64,000 nucleotides of DNA from Agrobacterium sp. a22-2 (GTDB taxonomy: Bacteria > Pseudomonadota > Alphaproteobacteria > Rhizobiales > Rhizobiaceae). The notes under the pieces are model-generated. The model was not told the DNA's origin. It ran no database searches and worked only from the letters and a program-made list of their open reading frames with translations. Location: the NCBI RefSeq assembly GCF_012276985.1, contig NZ_JAAXMM010000005.1, positions 186,001 through 250,000 on the forward strand, in the 5' to 3' direction. Position numbers and translations under genes: made by a program. Shown one piece after another: positions 1 through 8,262 of this stretch. How positions within the stretch are numbered: the stretch's first letter is position 1; each line of letters starts with the position of its first letter.

Positions 1-140
1 CGCTCTTCCATAAACGTTTGTCCTTCACACAGCGGAAAACGCCGCTGGCGCCAGACAAGGCTAGGAAGAAAAGGTCAAGGAACACTTAGGAAAATTTAAC
101 ATACTAGATTCGCAGCAAAACGCCGGAGCGGCCCGTCCTG

Positions 141-173
141 AAAACAGGAGAGCGCGGCCGATAGACCGCGCTC
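141..173 (-). terminator. Candidate terminator of wrbA
   Basis: An 8-bp perfect inverted repeat (150-157 with 166-173, GAGCGCGG) lies about 30 nt past the wrbA stop codon. On the minus strand a short TTTT tract follows it. The tract is weak, so termination is probable rather than sure. Nothing else is recognisable in bases 1-205. Confidence 0.45.
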
Positions 174-205
174 CTTGCCGACCAGTTGAAAGCCGGCCGA
201 TATTC

Positions 206-805
206 TTATGCCGACAGCTTGGCGGCAATCTTGGCGACATGGGCGCCCTGGAACTTGGCAGCGTCGAGTTCAACCTCCGACGGCATGCGCGAGCCGTCGC
301 CATCGGTGATGGTCGAGGCACCGTAGGGCGAGCCGCCCTTGACGGCTTCGACGCCCATCTGGCCCTGGAAGGCATAGGGCAGACCGACGACGACGAGACC
401 ATGATGCAGCAAGGTCGGGATGAAGCCGAGAATGGTCGATTCCTGGCCGCCGTGCTGGGTTGCCGAAGAGGTGAAGACCGAGCCGACCTTGCCGACCAGC
501 TTGCCGTTGAACCACAGGCCACCGGTCTGGTCCCAGAAATTGCGCATCTGCGAAGCGACCGTGCCGAAACGCGTGCCGGCGCCGACGATGATGGCGTCGT
601 ATTCGGAGAGTTCTTCGACGGTCGCGATTTCGGCCTTCTGGTCGAGCTTGAAGTGCGACGCCTTGGCGACCTCTTCCGGCACCAGTTCGGGAACGCGCTT
701 GACGGTGACGTCGGCGCCCGCCGACTTCGCGCCTTCGGCAACGGCATAGGCCATCGTTTCGATGTGGCCGTAAGCCGAATAGTAAAGGACCAAAACCTTA
801 GCCAT
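206..805 (-). CDS. wrbA: NAD(P)H:quinone oxidoreductase, WrbA type
   Basis: This is a cytoplasmic flavodoxin-like enzyme of 199 aa, the usual WrbA length. The family uses FMN and NAD(P)H to reduce quinones by two electrons and so limits oxidative stress. The N-terminus [16 protein letters not shown] is the flavodoxin phosphate-binding strand and loop. Other WrbA hallmarks are the [21 protein letters not shown] flavin loop near residues 76-96 (shown here in part: GTRFGTV and NFWDQTGG) and GGQEST near residue 117. The reading frame is open further upstream, but ATG at 805 has a GGAGA ribosome-binding site and matches the family start. The gene stands alone, divergent from the molybdopterin-binding gene. 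Confidence 0.95.
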   Translation of the reverse strand: MAKVLVLYYSAYGHIETMAYAVAEGAKSAGADVTVKRVPELVPEEVAKASHFKLDQKAEIATVEELSEYDAIIVGAGTRFGTVASQMRNFWDQTGGLWFNGKLVGKVGSVFTSSATQHGGQESTILGFIPTLLHHGLVVVGLPYAFQGQMGVEAVKGGSPYGASTITDGDGSRMPSEVELDAAKFQGAHVAKIAAKLSA

Positions 806-1031
806 GATATGTCTCCGTTCGTTCGGGGGATGATGAAATGCGTCGAGGCCATATGTAGCGTTCCTGGCGCGCAGAGCTAGCCTGTCCGGCGAAGACGGAC
901 TGTTCACAAGCGCAACGCACTTCATCGGCCAAGCTGACATCGGCGCGACGCAGACCTGTGACTTCAGGCATTTGCTTTGGCATTGAACGGCGCTAGTAAT
1001 GACCGACCAACAGCTCTCAGGAACATCCCCC

Positions 1032-1799
1032 ATGACCCACGCCACCATCGTCACGGCAGCCATGCTGGCCATCGGCGACGAGCTTCTCTCTGGACGGACG
1101 AAAGACAAGAATATCGGCTATCTCGCCGACATGCTGACACTTGCCGGCATCGATCTCAAGGAAGTCCGGATCGTGGCGGACGAGGAAGAGGCGATCGTCG
1201 AGGCGCTGAATGCGCTGCGTGGCCGCTACGACTACGTCTTCACCTCCGGTGGCATCGGTCCGACCCATGACGACATCACGGCCGACGCGGTCTCCAAGGC
1301 ATTTGGTCTTGCCTGCATCTATGATGACAAGGCGATGGACCTGCTGGGCGAGATGTACAGCCGTCGCAACATGGAGTTCACCGAGGCCCGCAAGCGCATG
1401 GCGCGCATGCCCGAAGGCAGCATCCATATCGCCAACCCGGTGTCGACCGCGCCCGGCTTCCACATCGGCAATGTCTTCGTCATGGCCGGCGTTCCGCAGG
1501 TCTTCCAGGCCATGCTGAATGCCGTGATCGACGGGCTGCCGGCCGGCAGCAAGGTGCTGTCGCGCACCCTTGCCTGCCCGTTCGGCGAAGGCGATATCGG
1601 CACCTTGCTGGCCGCCGTCCAGAAGGAGCATCCCGACACCAGCATCGGCTCCTATCCGCGCTTCGACGGGCGCAGCTTCAGCACGGAGCTTGTCGTGCGG
1701 GCCCGCAGCGAAGCGCCGCTGGAGGCCGCTGCCGCCGCTATAGAGGCAATGATCGCAGACCTGATGGCAAGCCGCGCCACCGCCTCCGGCAATCCGTGA
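1032..1799 (+). CDS. Molybdopterin-binding domain protein (CinA N-terminal/MoaB-like)
   Basis: The protein has about 255 aa and consists of the MoCF/CinA N-terminal domain. The N-terminal strand reads [19 protein letters not shown], and the binding loop [13 protein letters not shown] is the family signature. The C-terminal nicotinamide-mononucleotide deamidase domain of full CinA is absent, as is common in rhizobia, so a competence role should not be assumed. An in-frame ATG at 999 would add 11 residues. I prefer 1032 because CAGGAAC lies 9 nt upstream of it, while 999 has no clear ribosome-binding site. It may act in molybdopterin or nucleotide metabolism; the substrate is unknown. Confidence 0.85.
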   Translation: MTHATIVTAAMLAIGDELLSGRTKDKNIGYLADMLTLAGIDLKEVRIVADEEEAIVEALNALRGRYDYVFTSGGIGPTHDDITADAVSKAFGLACIYDDKAMDLLGEMYSRRNMEFTEARKRMARMPEGSIHIANPVSTAPGFHIGNVFVMAGVPQVFQAMLNAVIDGLPAGSKVLSRTLACPFGEGDIGTLLAAVQKEHPDTSIGSYPRFDGRSFSTELVVRARSEAPLEAAAAAIEAMIADLMASRATASGNP

Positions 1800-1910
1800 A
1801 CGCTTCGCCCCAGGACCTCTGCAGGGTTGACCGAAGTCAAGGAACGGCAGAGGATCGCATGCGTACAATGATTGGGCGGACACAACAGAACTACCGCTGA
1901 GGAGAAGATT

Positions 1911-2753
1911 ATGGGCTACAAAACCATTCTAGCCGTCTTGGACACGCCCAAGAATGCACAACAGATTAGCGATTTCTCGATTGCACTGGCCGACACCTTC
2001 CAGTCCCATATCGTCGGCCTGCATGCCGAAACCATTGCCGCCGTGCCGCTGGTTGCGCCGATGGAGATTCCGGACCCGGCAACGGTTCAGGCGCTGCAGG
2101 ACATGGCCCATACCGAGACGGTTAATGTCGAGCGCATCTTCAGGGATCTGGCGGAGCGTAACGGCGCCTCCCATGAATGGCGCAGCTTCCTCTCCTCGGC
2201 CGGCTACAGTTCGGGATCGCTGGTCGACAGCGCCCGCACCGTCGATCTGGTGATCGCCGCCCAGGGCGACAATTCGCTGCTGTCGGAAAGCCGGGCCGAT
2301 CTGGAAAATTTCCTGTTCGAAAGCGGCCGTCCGGTGCTTCTGGTTCCCTATATCCTCAAGACGCCGAAGCCGATCAAGCGGGTGTTGATTGCCTGGAACG
2401 GTTCGCGGGAGGCGGCGCGCGCCACGTTCGACGCCCTGCCCTTCCTGAAAGCCGCCGATTCGGTCGAGGTGTTCTCCGTCGATCCGCCGGAAACCAACAC
2501 CCAGTCGCCGGAAATGGCCGGCGCCGAAATCGCCGCCACGCTCGCCCGCCACGGCGTCAAGGTCATGGTGGCGCATCAGGAATCCGACAAGCTGTCGGCG
2601 TCGGCTGCCATCGAAAACCGCCTGGCAGACAGCAGCATCGATCTGCTCGTCATGGGCGCCTATGGCCACAAGCGCTGGTGGGAGACATTGTTTGGCGGCG
2701 TGACCCGCACGGTTCTCGATTCGATGACGGCGCTTACCCTGCTGTCGCGCTGA
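1911..2753 (+). CDS. Universal stress protein with two UspA domains
   Basis: The protein has 280 aa and carries two tandem UspA folds, roughly residues 1-145 and 150-280. The second ends with the ATP-type loop VMGAYGHKRWWETLFGG followed by hydroxyl residues (VTRTVL), resembling the G-2x-G-9x-G(S/T) nucleotide signature. Start ATG 1911 follows GAGGAG with good spacing; an in-frame codon at 1872 lacks a ribosome-binding site. USPs are cytoplasmic stress and starvation proteins that often bind ATP, but the specific signal here cannot be read from sequence. It appears monocistronic. Confidence 0.93.
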   Translation: MGYKTILAVLDTPKNAQQISDFSIALADTFQSHIVGLHAETIAAVPLVAPMEIPDPATVQALQDMAHTETVNVERIFRDLAERNGASHEWRSFLSSAGYSSGSLVDSARTVDLVIAAQGDNSLLSESRADLENFLFESGRPVLLVPYILKTPKPIKRVLIAWNGSREAARATFDALPFLKAADSVEVFSVDPPETNTQSPEMAGAEIAATLARHGVKVMVAHQESDKLSASAAIENRLADSSIDLLVMGAYGHKRWWETLFGGVTRTVLDSMTALTLLSR

Positions 2754-2836
2754 TCGCCTGCAATCCGGGGGCTTGCCTAGAGCCCTCGATTGCCGCTAAT
2801 AGCAACGGCCAAAGACAGATTGCCCTTGCGGGCTCC

Positions 2837-2871
2837 TTTCGCGCGACGCCGTTCGCGCGAAACGTGTTTTT
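2837..2871 (+). terminator. Candidate terminator downstream of the usp gene
   Basis: A perfect 9-bp stem (2837-2845 TTTCGCGCG with 2854-2862) lies about 85 nt past the usp stop, and a TTTTT tract follows at 2867-2871. The stem fits an intrinsic terminator, although four bases separate it from the T tract. Confidence 0.5.
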
Positions 2872-2979
2872 GGCGCCAGTGCCGAGAACGCGGCTTGGTC
2901 TCCCCGCAAGCTCCCTGCCTTTTTGAAACACGCCGGATGCCGGCGCGATGCCCTACCCTTGTCCTGCGGAGCCCAGACC

Positions 2980-3477
2980 ATGTCCCTTCCCGAAAAAGCC
3001 TTTCCCGTTTCCTGGGATCAGTTTCACCGCGACGCCCGGGCGCTAGCCTGGCGGCTGGCCGGCAGCGGCCAGGATTTCCGGGCGATCGTCTGCATCACCC
3101 GCGGCGGCCTGGTGCCGGCCGCCATCATCTCGCGCGAACTGAACATCCGGCTGATCGAGACCGTGTGCATCGCCTCCTACCACGACTATGTCAATCAGGG
3201 CGAGATGAACCTCTTGAAGGGAATTTCCGCGGAACTGACCAGCGAGGGCGGCGCCGGGGTTCTTGTCGTCGACGACCTGACGGATACCGGCAAGACGGCC
3301 ACCGAAGTGCGCGCCATGCTGCCCAAGGCCCATTTCGCCTGCGTCTATGCCAAGCCGAAGGGCGTGCCGGTGATCGATACCTTCGTCACCGAAGTCAGCC
3401 AGGATACCTGGATCTATTTCCCCTGGGACATGGGCTTCACCTATCAGGAACCGATCGCCAAAGGCGCGCGCGGCTGA
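2980..3477 (+). CDS. gpt: Xanthine(-guanine) phosphoribosyltransferase
   Basis: This 165-aa type I phosphoribosyltransferase salvages purine bases: PRPP plus xanthine or guanine gives the nucleotide and pyrophosphate. The PRPP motif is [14 protein letters not shown] (about residues 90-103). The pyrophosphate loop contains [16 protein letters not shown], and the family aromatic segment WIYFPWDMG lies near the C-terminus. The length is close to E. coli Gpt (152 aa). ATG 2980 gives the start [14 protein letters not shown]; the ribosome-binding site is weak (GGAG 12 nt upstream). The gene is monocistronic and converges on the RTX protease region. Confidence 0.93.
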   Translation: MSLPEKAFPVSWDQFHRDARALAWRLAGSGQDFRAIVCITRGGLVPAAIISRELNIRLIETVCIASYHDYVNQGEMNLLKGISAELTSEGGAGVLVVDDLTDTGKTATEVRAMLPKAHFACVYAKPKGVPVIDTFVTEVSQDTWIYFPWDMGFTYQEPIAKGARG

Positions 3478-3541
3478 ACGCCGCCCTGCGGCGGCAAGTC
3501 GTCCGGCACCCAGGATGAATCGACCGGCAGACAGGTCGATG

Positions 3542-3568
3542 AAAAAAGGCGCCCGAAGACGCCTTTTC
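3542..3568. terminator. Bidirectional terminator between gpt and the S8/RTX gene
   Basis: The stem AAAAGGCG/CGCCTTTT has an 8-base loop and is flanked by A and T tracts. It reads as an intrinsic terminator on both strands. The minus-strand version has the longer T run (TTTTTT), and it lies 29 nt past the stop of the RTX tail. Confidence 0.75.
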
Positions 3569-3596
3569 TGCAAATCAGTAACCCGACAAGCCGACG

Positions 3597-4226
3597 TCAG
3601 ATGATCAGGAAATCCTGGTGGGTCAGCGACAGGCCGGAGTCGAGATGGGCGATCCTGACGCGTCCTCCTGACCCCGTTCCATTCGAGTCGTAGAAGAGAT
3701 TGCCGGTATCGGTTTCATAGATGATCCGGTCGCTGGAATCGCCCGCCAACCCGGTGGCATTCTTGCGGAACGCTGCGGACGACAGGGTGCCTGGCGCGCC
3801 GATCCGGCTGAAGATGGCGTTGTCCAGCATTGCGAAATCACTCACCACGCTGAAATCGTCGATCGTGTCGACATTGGTACTGCCGTTCAGCGCGGTGTTG
3901 AACACGAACTTGTCGGTACCCGCGCCGCCGACCATCCGATCATTGCCGAGGCCGCCAAAAAGCCTGTCATCGCCTGCCTGGCCGCTCAAAAGGTCGTTGC
4001 CGGCGCGGCCAATCAAGAGGTCATTGCCGCGAAACCCATAGAAGTGGTTGGCGCCGCTATTGCCATGGAAGGTATCGCTGCCGTCGCCGCCGATCGCCCG
4101 TTCCATTCCCTGGAAGTTAACGTTGACGCCATCGATGCGGGATTGCGCGTCGTCATTCAGGTCGATCAGCGAGGCAGACGTCACCGCCGACGCATTGATG
4201 ATGTCGATACCGCCATTTCTGTCTAT
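3597..4226 (-). pseudogene. RTX/serralysin-type C-terminal secretion tail, cut off by a frameshift from the S8 gene
   Basis: This is the 3' part of the gene whose 5' part ends at 4223. The frame is open from about 4226 and reads IDRNGGIDIINASAV, the usual junction leading into a serralysin C-terminal domain. Next come RTX nonapeptides such as GGDGSDTFHG, GNDLLIGRA, GDDRLFGG and GNDRMVGGAG, and a tail ending in DFLII. Inserting one base just before the TAG at 4225 would join the two parts. No convincing ribosome-binding site precedes the fragment, so it is probably not translated alone. The last 120 residues closely match the end of the neighbouring serralysin. RTX tails bind calcium and carry the type I secretion signal. 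Confidence 0.75.
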
Positions 4227-5773
4227 GTCAGCGTGGCATGTGCGCCAAGACCAGCGAAATCGGAATATTCATTGGTGAAGATGTAGCGATCGTTGGCGCT
4301 TGAGGCGCTGCCAAAGGTTCTCAATTTGAGATCGCTGACCGTCAACGTGTTCCCCGAGGCAGCGTCGATGACGGAGACCATCCACGCGCCGGCGCTCGAC
4401 ACACCCCGGAACGCCTGGCTCTCGAATGTCCAGGTGCCATTGAAATCCTGCGAAGTTCCCGTTCCGTTGACAAGCGTGGACCGCGTACCATCCGGCGATG
4501 TCAGGACGATCTTGACGTCACCGACATAGGTCGTGGCAAATGTCACCGTGAGGCTGACACGCTCGACCTCGATCGCATCCGCCTCCCGGATGGTGAAAGT
4601 CCGACCGGTACTGTTGCCATCCGGAATGGTAACCGTGCTGTTCAAGCCGTCCTGAAGGGTCATGACCTGGTTGACGCTGGTCTGGGCGGCAGCGCCTAGC
4701 AGCCAGCTTTCAGCCAGTCTCACGGCGGCCGTTGCATCGACCAGGCCATAGCCGTAGTCGATGGAGAAATGCATGCGTCCGCCGTTCCAGTTATCGCCGC
4801 CGTTCCAAGACACGGGCTCGCGCTGGGATCCGACGCCCGGGGCGTCGGAAAAGCGAGCCGAGACGGCAAGGATGGTCTGCACGTCGCGCCAGCCGAGGTC
4901 GGCGTTGGCGTCGAGCACAAGCGCCACCACGCCCGACACCATGGCTGCAGCGGCGTCGGTTCCGTGGAACCGGTTCGTGATATCGGTGGCATCATAGCCA
5001 GCACTGCCCGTGCGGTCGGTCGTCACCACCTCGCTCGGCGAGCCGAAACCCGACACGAGATTGGCAGCACCATAGCTCGAATAGCTTGAGACGCTGCCGT
5101 TCTGGTTGACCGCCGCCACGACGATCTGTCGCGTGTCATTGGTCCACATGTTGGCATTGACGTCATAGTCGCCACCACGCCCGTTGCCGGCCGACTTGAC
5201 GATGATCGTGCCGAGGCCGTCCCGACCAGTCTCGACGGCAAAATTGATCGACGTCCGAACGGAGAGCACCAGGCTCGGCGTGAGAGAACCGCCGAAGATC
5301 GTCGCTATCCCGTCCTGGTTCAGGCTGACGTTGATGACATCGGCACCCGCATTGGCGGCATCACGGATGCCGTCGCGGGTATTCTCCAGCCTGGTGTCGG
5401 AGGAACGAGCAACGGTCCTATAACCCACAAGATTGGCATCAAAGGCGATCCCGACCGTTCCCTGACCATTGTCATCCGCGCCGATAATGCCCATGACCGC
5501 CGTTCCGTGAGCGTCGGAACTGGCGCCGAAGGCATCGGTCGTGTCGTTGGAATAGTCGTAATCCATCGTCTCGTCGTAATTTGCCGATAGATCGGTGTGA
5601 TTGTAGTCGAAGCCATCGTCTATGACAAAAACATCGACCCCGGCTCCGGTATAATCGGCCCAGGCGTCCATCACCCGCAGATCGAAACGGCTGGGGTACC
5701 GCTGATTGAGATACCACTGCTGGTCTTCTGGCGAGAAGTCAGTCGAAAGTCGAGGATCTGTTGGAATTGACAT
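4223..5773 (-). CDS. Subtilisin-like (S8) protein with P domain, catalytic serine replaced, truncated by frameshift
   Basis: The open frame has 516 aa. Residues about 40-300 form an S8 fold: catalytic-type Asp52 in FVIDDGFD, His89 in DAHGTAV, and oxyanion Asn197 in KSAGNG. The serine motif, normally GTSxAxP, reads GTDAAAAMVSG, so Asp273 stands at the catalytic position and the proline is also lost. Residues about 385-485 form a proprotein-convertase P domain (FTIREADAIEVERVSL through SDLKLRTFG). There is no signal peptide, as expected for type I secretion. The frame stops at 4223 just before the RTX tail. Start 5773 follows a perfect AGGAGG. As read, the product would be unsecreted and proteolytically inactive; a single-base assembly error could explain the break but not the Asp. 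Confidence 0.8.
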   Translation of the reverse strand: MSIPTDPRLSTDFSPEDQQWYLNQRYPSRFDLRVMDAWADYTGAGVDVFVIDDGFDYNHTDLSANYDETMDYDYSNDTTDAFGASSDAHGTAVMGIIGADDNGQGTVGIAFDANLVGYRTVARSSDTRLENTRDGIRDAANAGADVINVSLNQDGIATIFGGSLTPSLVLSVRTSINFAVETGRDGLGTIIVKSAGNGRGGDYDVNANMWTNDTRQIVVAAVNQNGSVSSYSSYGAANLVSGFGSPSEVVTTDRTGSAGYDATDITNRFHGTDAAAAMVSGVVALVLDANADLGWRDVQTILAVSARFSDAPGVGSQREPVSWNGGDNWNGGRMHFSIDYGYGLVDATAAVRLAESWLLGAAAQTSVNQVMTLQDGLNSTVTIPDGNSTGRTFTIREADAIEVERVSLTVTFATTYVGDVKIVLTSPDGTRSTLVNGTGTSQDFNGTWTFESQAFRGVSSAGAWMVSVIDAASGNTLTVSDLKLRTFGSASSANDRYIFTNEYSDFAGLGAHATLT

Positions 5774-6170
5774 ATGCCCTCCTAGGAAAACACCGCCATC
5801 ACGGCGACATGATACGCGTACGTCTTTTACTCGAAATATCTGCTTGAGCCAAAGTTTCGCATCCCCACTGACTGGGTATCTTATCTTGGAAGAGACATAT
5901 ACGCTACTGCTAGCCTTGCGCGTAGGCAGAAAATATAAACAGAATTCTATTCGTCTTCATTGAATACTTGTGATGATCGCTGCAATATTTTAAGAACGAC
6001 ATTGCAACCGAAACCAGTTGCTGTCCGTGCTGAGGTCCTGGGCTTTGCCTCCGTGCCTCTTGCCAATGAGTTCAGGTTTGACACCCAAGGGACGCCTGGC
6101 GACGGACAATTGAAAAAGGCGCCCAAAGGCGCCTTTCCCGGCATAGCGATCCGTTCAGAGGCAAGCGGCC
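5774..6170. other. Intergenic region upstream of the S8 gene
   Basis: These 397 bases have no convincing gene. The part next to 5773 is AT-richer than its surroundings and probably holds the promoter of the S8/RTX gene. The only clear structure is the terminator at 6115-6136. Confidence 0.6.
6115..6136 (-). terminator. Terminator of the serralysin gene
   Basis: A 9-bp perfect stem (AAAGGCGCC with GGCGCCTTT, loop CAAA) is followed on the minus strand by TTTTTCA. It lies 35 nt past the stop codon. Its stem resembles that of the terminator after the neighbouring RTX gene, consistent with duplication of the 3' ends. Confidence 0.8.
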
Positions 6171-7925
6171 TCAAACGATCAAGAAATCCTGATTGGTCAC
6201 CGCCAAGCCCGAACCGAGATGGGCGATCATGGTGCGCCCACCTGATCCGGTGCCGTTCGAGTCATAGAAGAGATCGCCCGTGTCCGTTTCATAGATGATA
6301 CGGTCATTGGAATCACCGGCAAGCCCGGTGGCATTCTTGCGGAAGGCGGCGGCAGCCAAGGTTCCAACGGCTCCGATCGCGGTAAAGATGGCATTGTCGA
6401 GCGCGATGGTGTCAGTTGCAACGTTGAAGTCACCGATCATGTCGACATTGGTGCTGCCGTTCAACGCGGTGTTGAAAATGAACCTGTCGGCCCCAGCGCC
6501 GCCGACCAGCCGATCATTGCCGAGACCGCCGAAGATCTGGTCGTTGCCATTGCCTCCGCTCATTATGTCATTGCCCGCATAGCCATAGAGTTGGTCATTG
6601 CCGTCATTCCCCCAAAGCCGGTTCAATATTCCGTTACCGGCAATGATGTCGTTCCCAGAGCCGCCCTTGGCATTTTCGATCACTGCGCCCACGGCAATCG
6701 AGATATTTCCGGTGAAACCACCGATATTGGAGAACGAGGCAGAGTAGAGGTTGATACGCTGCGCCATCGAATATTGCGAGGCGTCGATGGTATCGTTGCC
6801 ATTACCGTCCCAGATGCAGAAGACGGGGTCCGTATTGCTGGCGAAATTGTAAACCGAGCCGGTATTACCGTTGAAGCCATAGATCGAATCTCCGGCGCGC
6901 GTGTTGCGATTGACGCCATAGAGTTGCTGAACCGCCAGAATATCGAACATCAGCAAGGTGTCCGGATAACTGCCGAAGCTGCCCGTCGTGTTGTCTTCGT
7001 CAAAATAGCTCATCACGGAATACTGATGGGAATCTTCCGCGAACTGGGCATGTGTACCATAGGTGATGCTGACGCCGGGGCCGGCATTGTAATCGCCTGG
7101 ATGGGCAAGTCCCATGGCGTGGCCGATTTCGTGCAGCATGGCGAAGAACGAATAGCTGCCACGCGGAATGCTGGTCGTCGAGACGCTGTCATTGTTGAGG
7201 TTGACGTCGCCGGCCAGACTGCCGGCACTCGGGTCACCCGGATAATAGGCATAGGCGCCGGCGCCGTCCGTGGTCGAGTTGTAGGCCGAGAACCGCATCG
7301 TGCCGGTATTCGCTGCAGACTGGGTGAAGGTGACGTTGCCCACCTCTGCAAACATGACCAGGCTCTGCTGTGCGGCCGCACGCTGGACGGAGGACAGCGC
7401 TATGAAGGCGGTCGCATTGCCACTGGCGTCGGTCTGGTCGGCATTCGAGGTGTCGAAGGAATAGGTGACGTTGACGGCGGTGCCCGGCGTCGCAGACCAA
7501 CTGGTCCCGCCGCGGATCAGATTGCCGGCCCCCATCATGTAGTCGTAATGGGCAAGGCTACCGGCTGTGAACGACAGGCCATACTGACCCGAGTACGAAT
7601 CGTTGTAACTGCCGACGTCCAGATAATAGGTGCCGGACGTCGTGGCGGTGAAGGTGATGGTGGAATTCGAGCCGGGACCGCCGTCATCGTCGATGGCGAT
7701 CTGAGCTCCGGATGCATTGCGCAGCTGAAGCAGGGCGTCCGCCAGATCGTTGCCACCAGTGCCGACCAGCGCAAAGGTGTAGGTCTGCCCGGCGGTCAGC
7801 GAGACGCGGTACCAGTCGTGGTCAGACACAGTTGCGAGCCGGCCCTGTGCCGTCTGGCCGACTTGCAATCCATAAATCGTGCCCGTCGACGCCAAGGCGT
7901 CGGTGGTCTCGGTGATATTCGGCAT
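6171..7925 (-). CDS. Serralysin-type (M10) RTX metalloprotease with N-terminal PPC domain
   Basis: The protein has 584 aa and is intact. Residues about 20-120 form a bacterial pre-peptidase C-terminal (PPC) beta domain. The M10B catalytic domain follows, with the zinc motif HEIGHAMGLAHPG (His265, Glu266, His269, His275) and the Met-turn SVMSYF (Met305). The serralysin C-terminal domain starts around CIWDGNGNDTIDAS. RTX repeats such as GGSGNDIIAG, GNDGNDQLYG and GGNGNDQIFGG lie near 425-475, and the tail ends DFLIV. There is no Sec signal, so type I export is expected; no ABC/HlyD/TolC exporter is in this window. Start 7925 follows AAGGGGGA. An extracellular Zn/Ca protease is a confident call; its substrate is unknown. 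Confidence 0.95.
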   Translation of the reverse strand: MPNITETTDALASTGTIYGLQVGQTAQGRLATVSDHDWYRVSLTAGQTYTFALVGTGGNDLADALLQLRNASGAQIAIDDDGGPGSNSTITFTATTSGTYYLDVGSYNDSYSGQYGLSFTAGSLAHYDYMMGAGNLIRGGTSWSATPGTAVNVTYSFDTSNADQTDASGNATAFIALSSVQRAAAQQSLVMFAEVGNVTFTQSAANTGTMRFSAYNSTTDGAGAYAYYPGDPSAGSLAGDVNLNNDSVSTTSIPRGSYSFFAMLHEIGHAMGLAHPGDYNAGPGVSITYGTHAQFAEDSHQYSVMSYFDEDNTTGSFGSYPDTLLMFDILAVQQLYGVNRNTRAGDSIYGFNGNTGSVYNFASNTDPVFCIWDGNGNDTIDASQYSMAQRINLYSASFSNIGGFTGNISIAVGAVIENAKGGSGNDIIAGNGILNRLWGNDGNDQLYGYAGNDIMSGGNGNDQIFGGLGNDRLVGGAGADRFIFNTALNGSTNVDMIGDFNVATDTIALDNAIFTAIGAVGTLAAAAFRKNATGLAGDSNDRIIYETDTGDLFYDSNGTGSGGRTMIAHLGSGLAVTNQDFLIV

Positions 7926-7998
7926 GATGTCGTCCCCCTTCCGCGTGTTCGCGTCCCCGCGCCTGCCGAGTTATCCGGCATGCGCACCATGAATTCGA

Positions 7999-8262
7999 TC
8001 AGTTTTTCTCGCCGCACAGCCGGATCATCGACTGCCGCGCCAGTTCCGCCAGTTCCGCGTTTCGCTCGCGTGACACAAGCGGGCTTCCGGTCAGAGCCTC
8101 CTCATAGCGGGCCTTGGCCTCGGCGCAGGTCTTCTCGCTGAGCGGCCGCTCCGGGTTGCGCGGCAGTGCCGAAGCATTTTCCGTCATGGAACCCATCACA
8201 ATCAAAGAAACGGCGAACAGTTTGATTGCCGTACCTCGCACAGTAAAACGTCCGGCACCCAC
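7999..8262 (-). CDS. Small exported protein of unknown function
   Basis: The protein has 87 aa. Its N-terminal hydrophobic segment (LFAVSLIVMGSMTENASA) looks like a Sec signal peptide with an ASA cleavage site. The mature part is about 54 charged residues with two cysteines (KTCAEAK and RLCGEKN) that could form a disulfide. The start is GTG 8262, supported by GAGGAGG five bases upstream. It ends 73 nt before the serralysin on the same strand and could be co-transcribed with it. It does not resemble the Inh serralysin-inhibitor family that I know, but position and export make a partner role possible. Confidence 0.7.
   Translation of the reverse strand: MGAGRFTVRGTAIKLFAVSLIVMGSMTENASALPRNPERPLSEKTCAEAKARYEEALTGSPLVSRERNAELAELARQSMIRLCGEKN

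Noticed and set aside
206-1108. A 300-residue N-terminally extended WrbA
   Set aside because: The upstream extension has no homology to the family and no ribosome-binding site. The start at 805 has GGAGA and the canonical N-terminus.
6480-6620. Glycine/aspartate repeats as a DNA tandem repeat or CRISPR-like array
   Set aside because: They are imperfect RTX nonapeptide repeats within the serralysin coding sequence, with no conserved DNA repeat-spacer structure.
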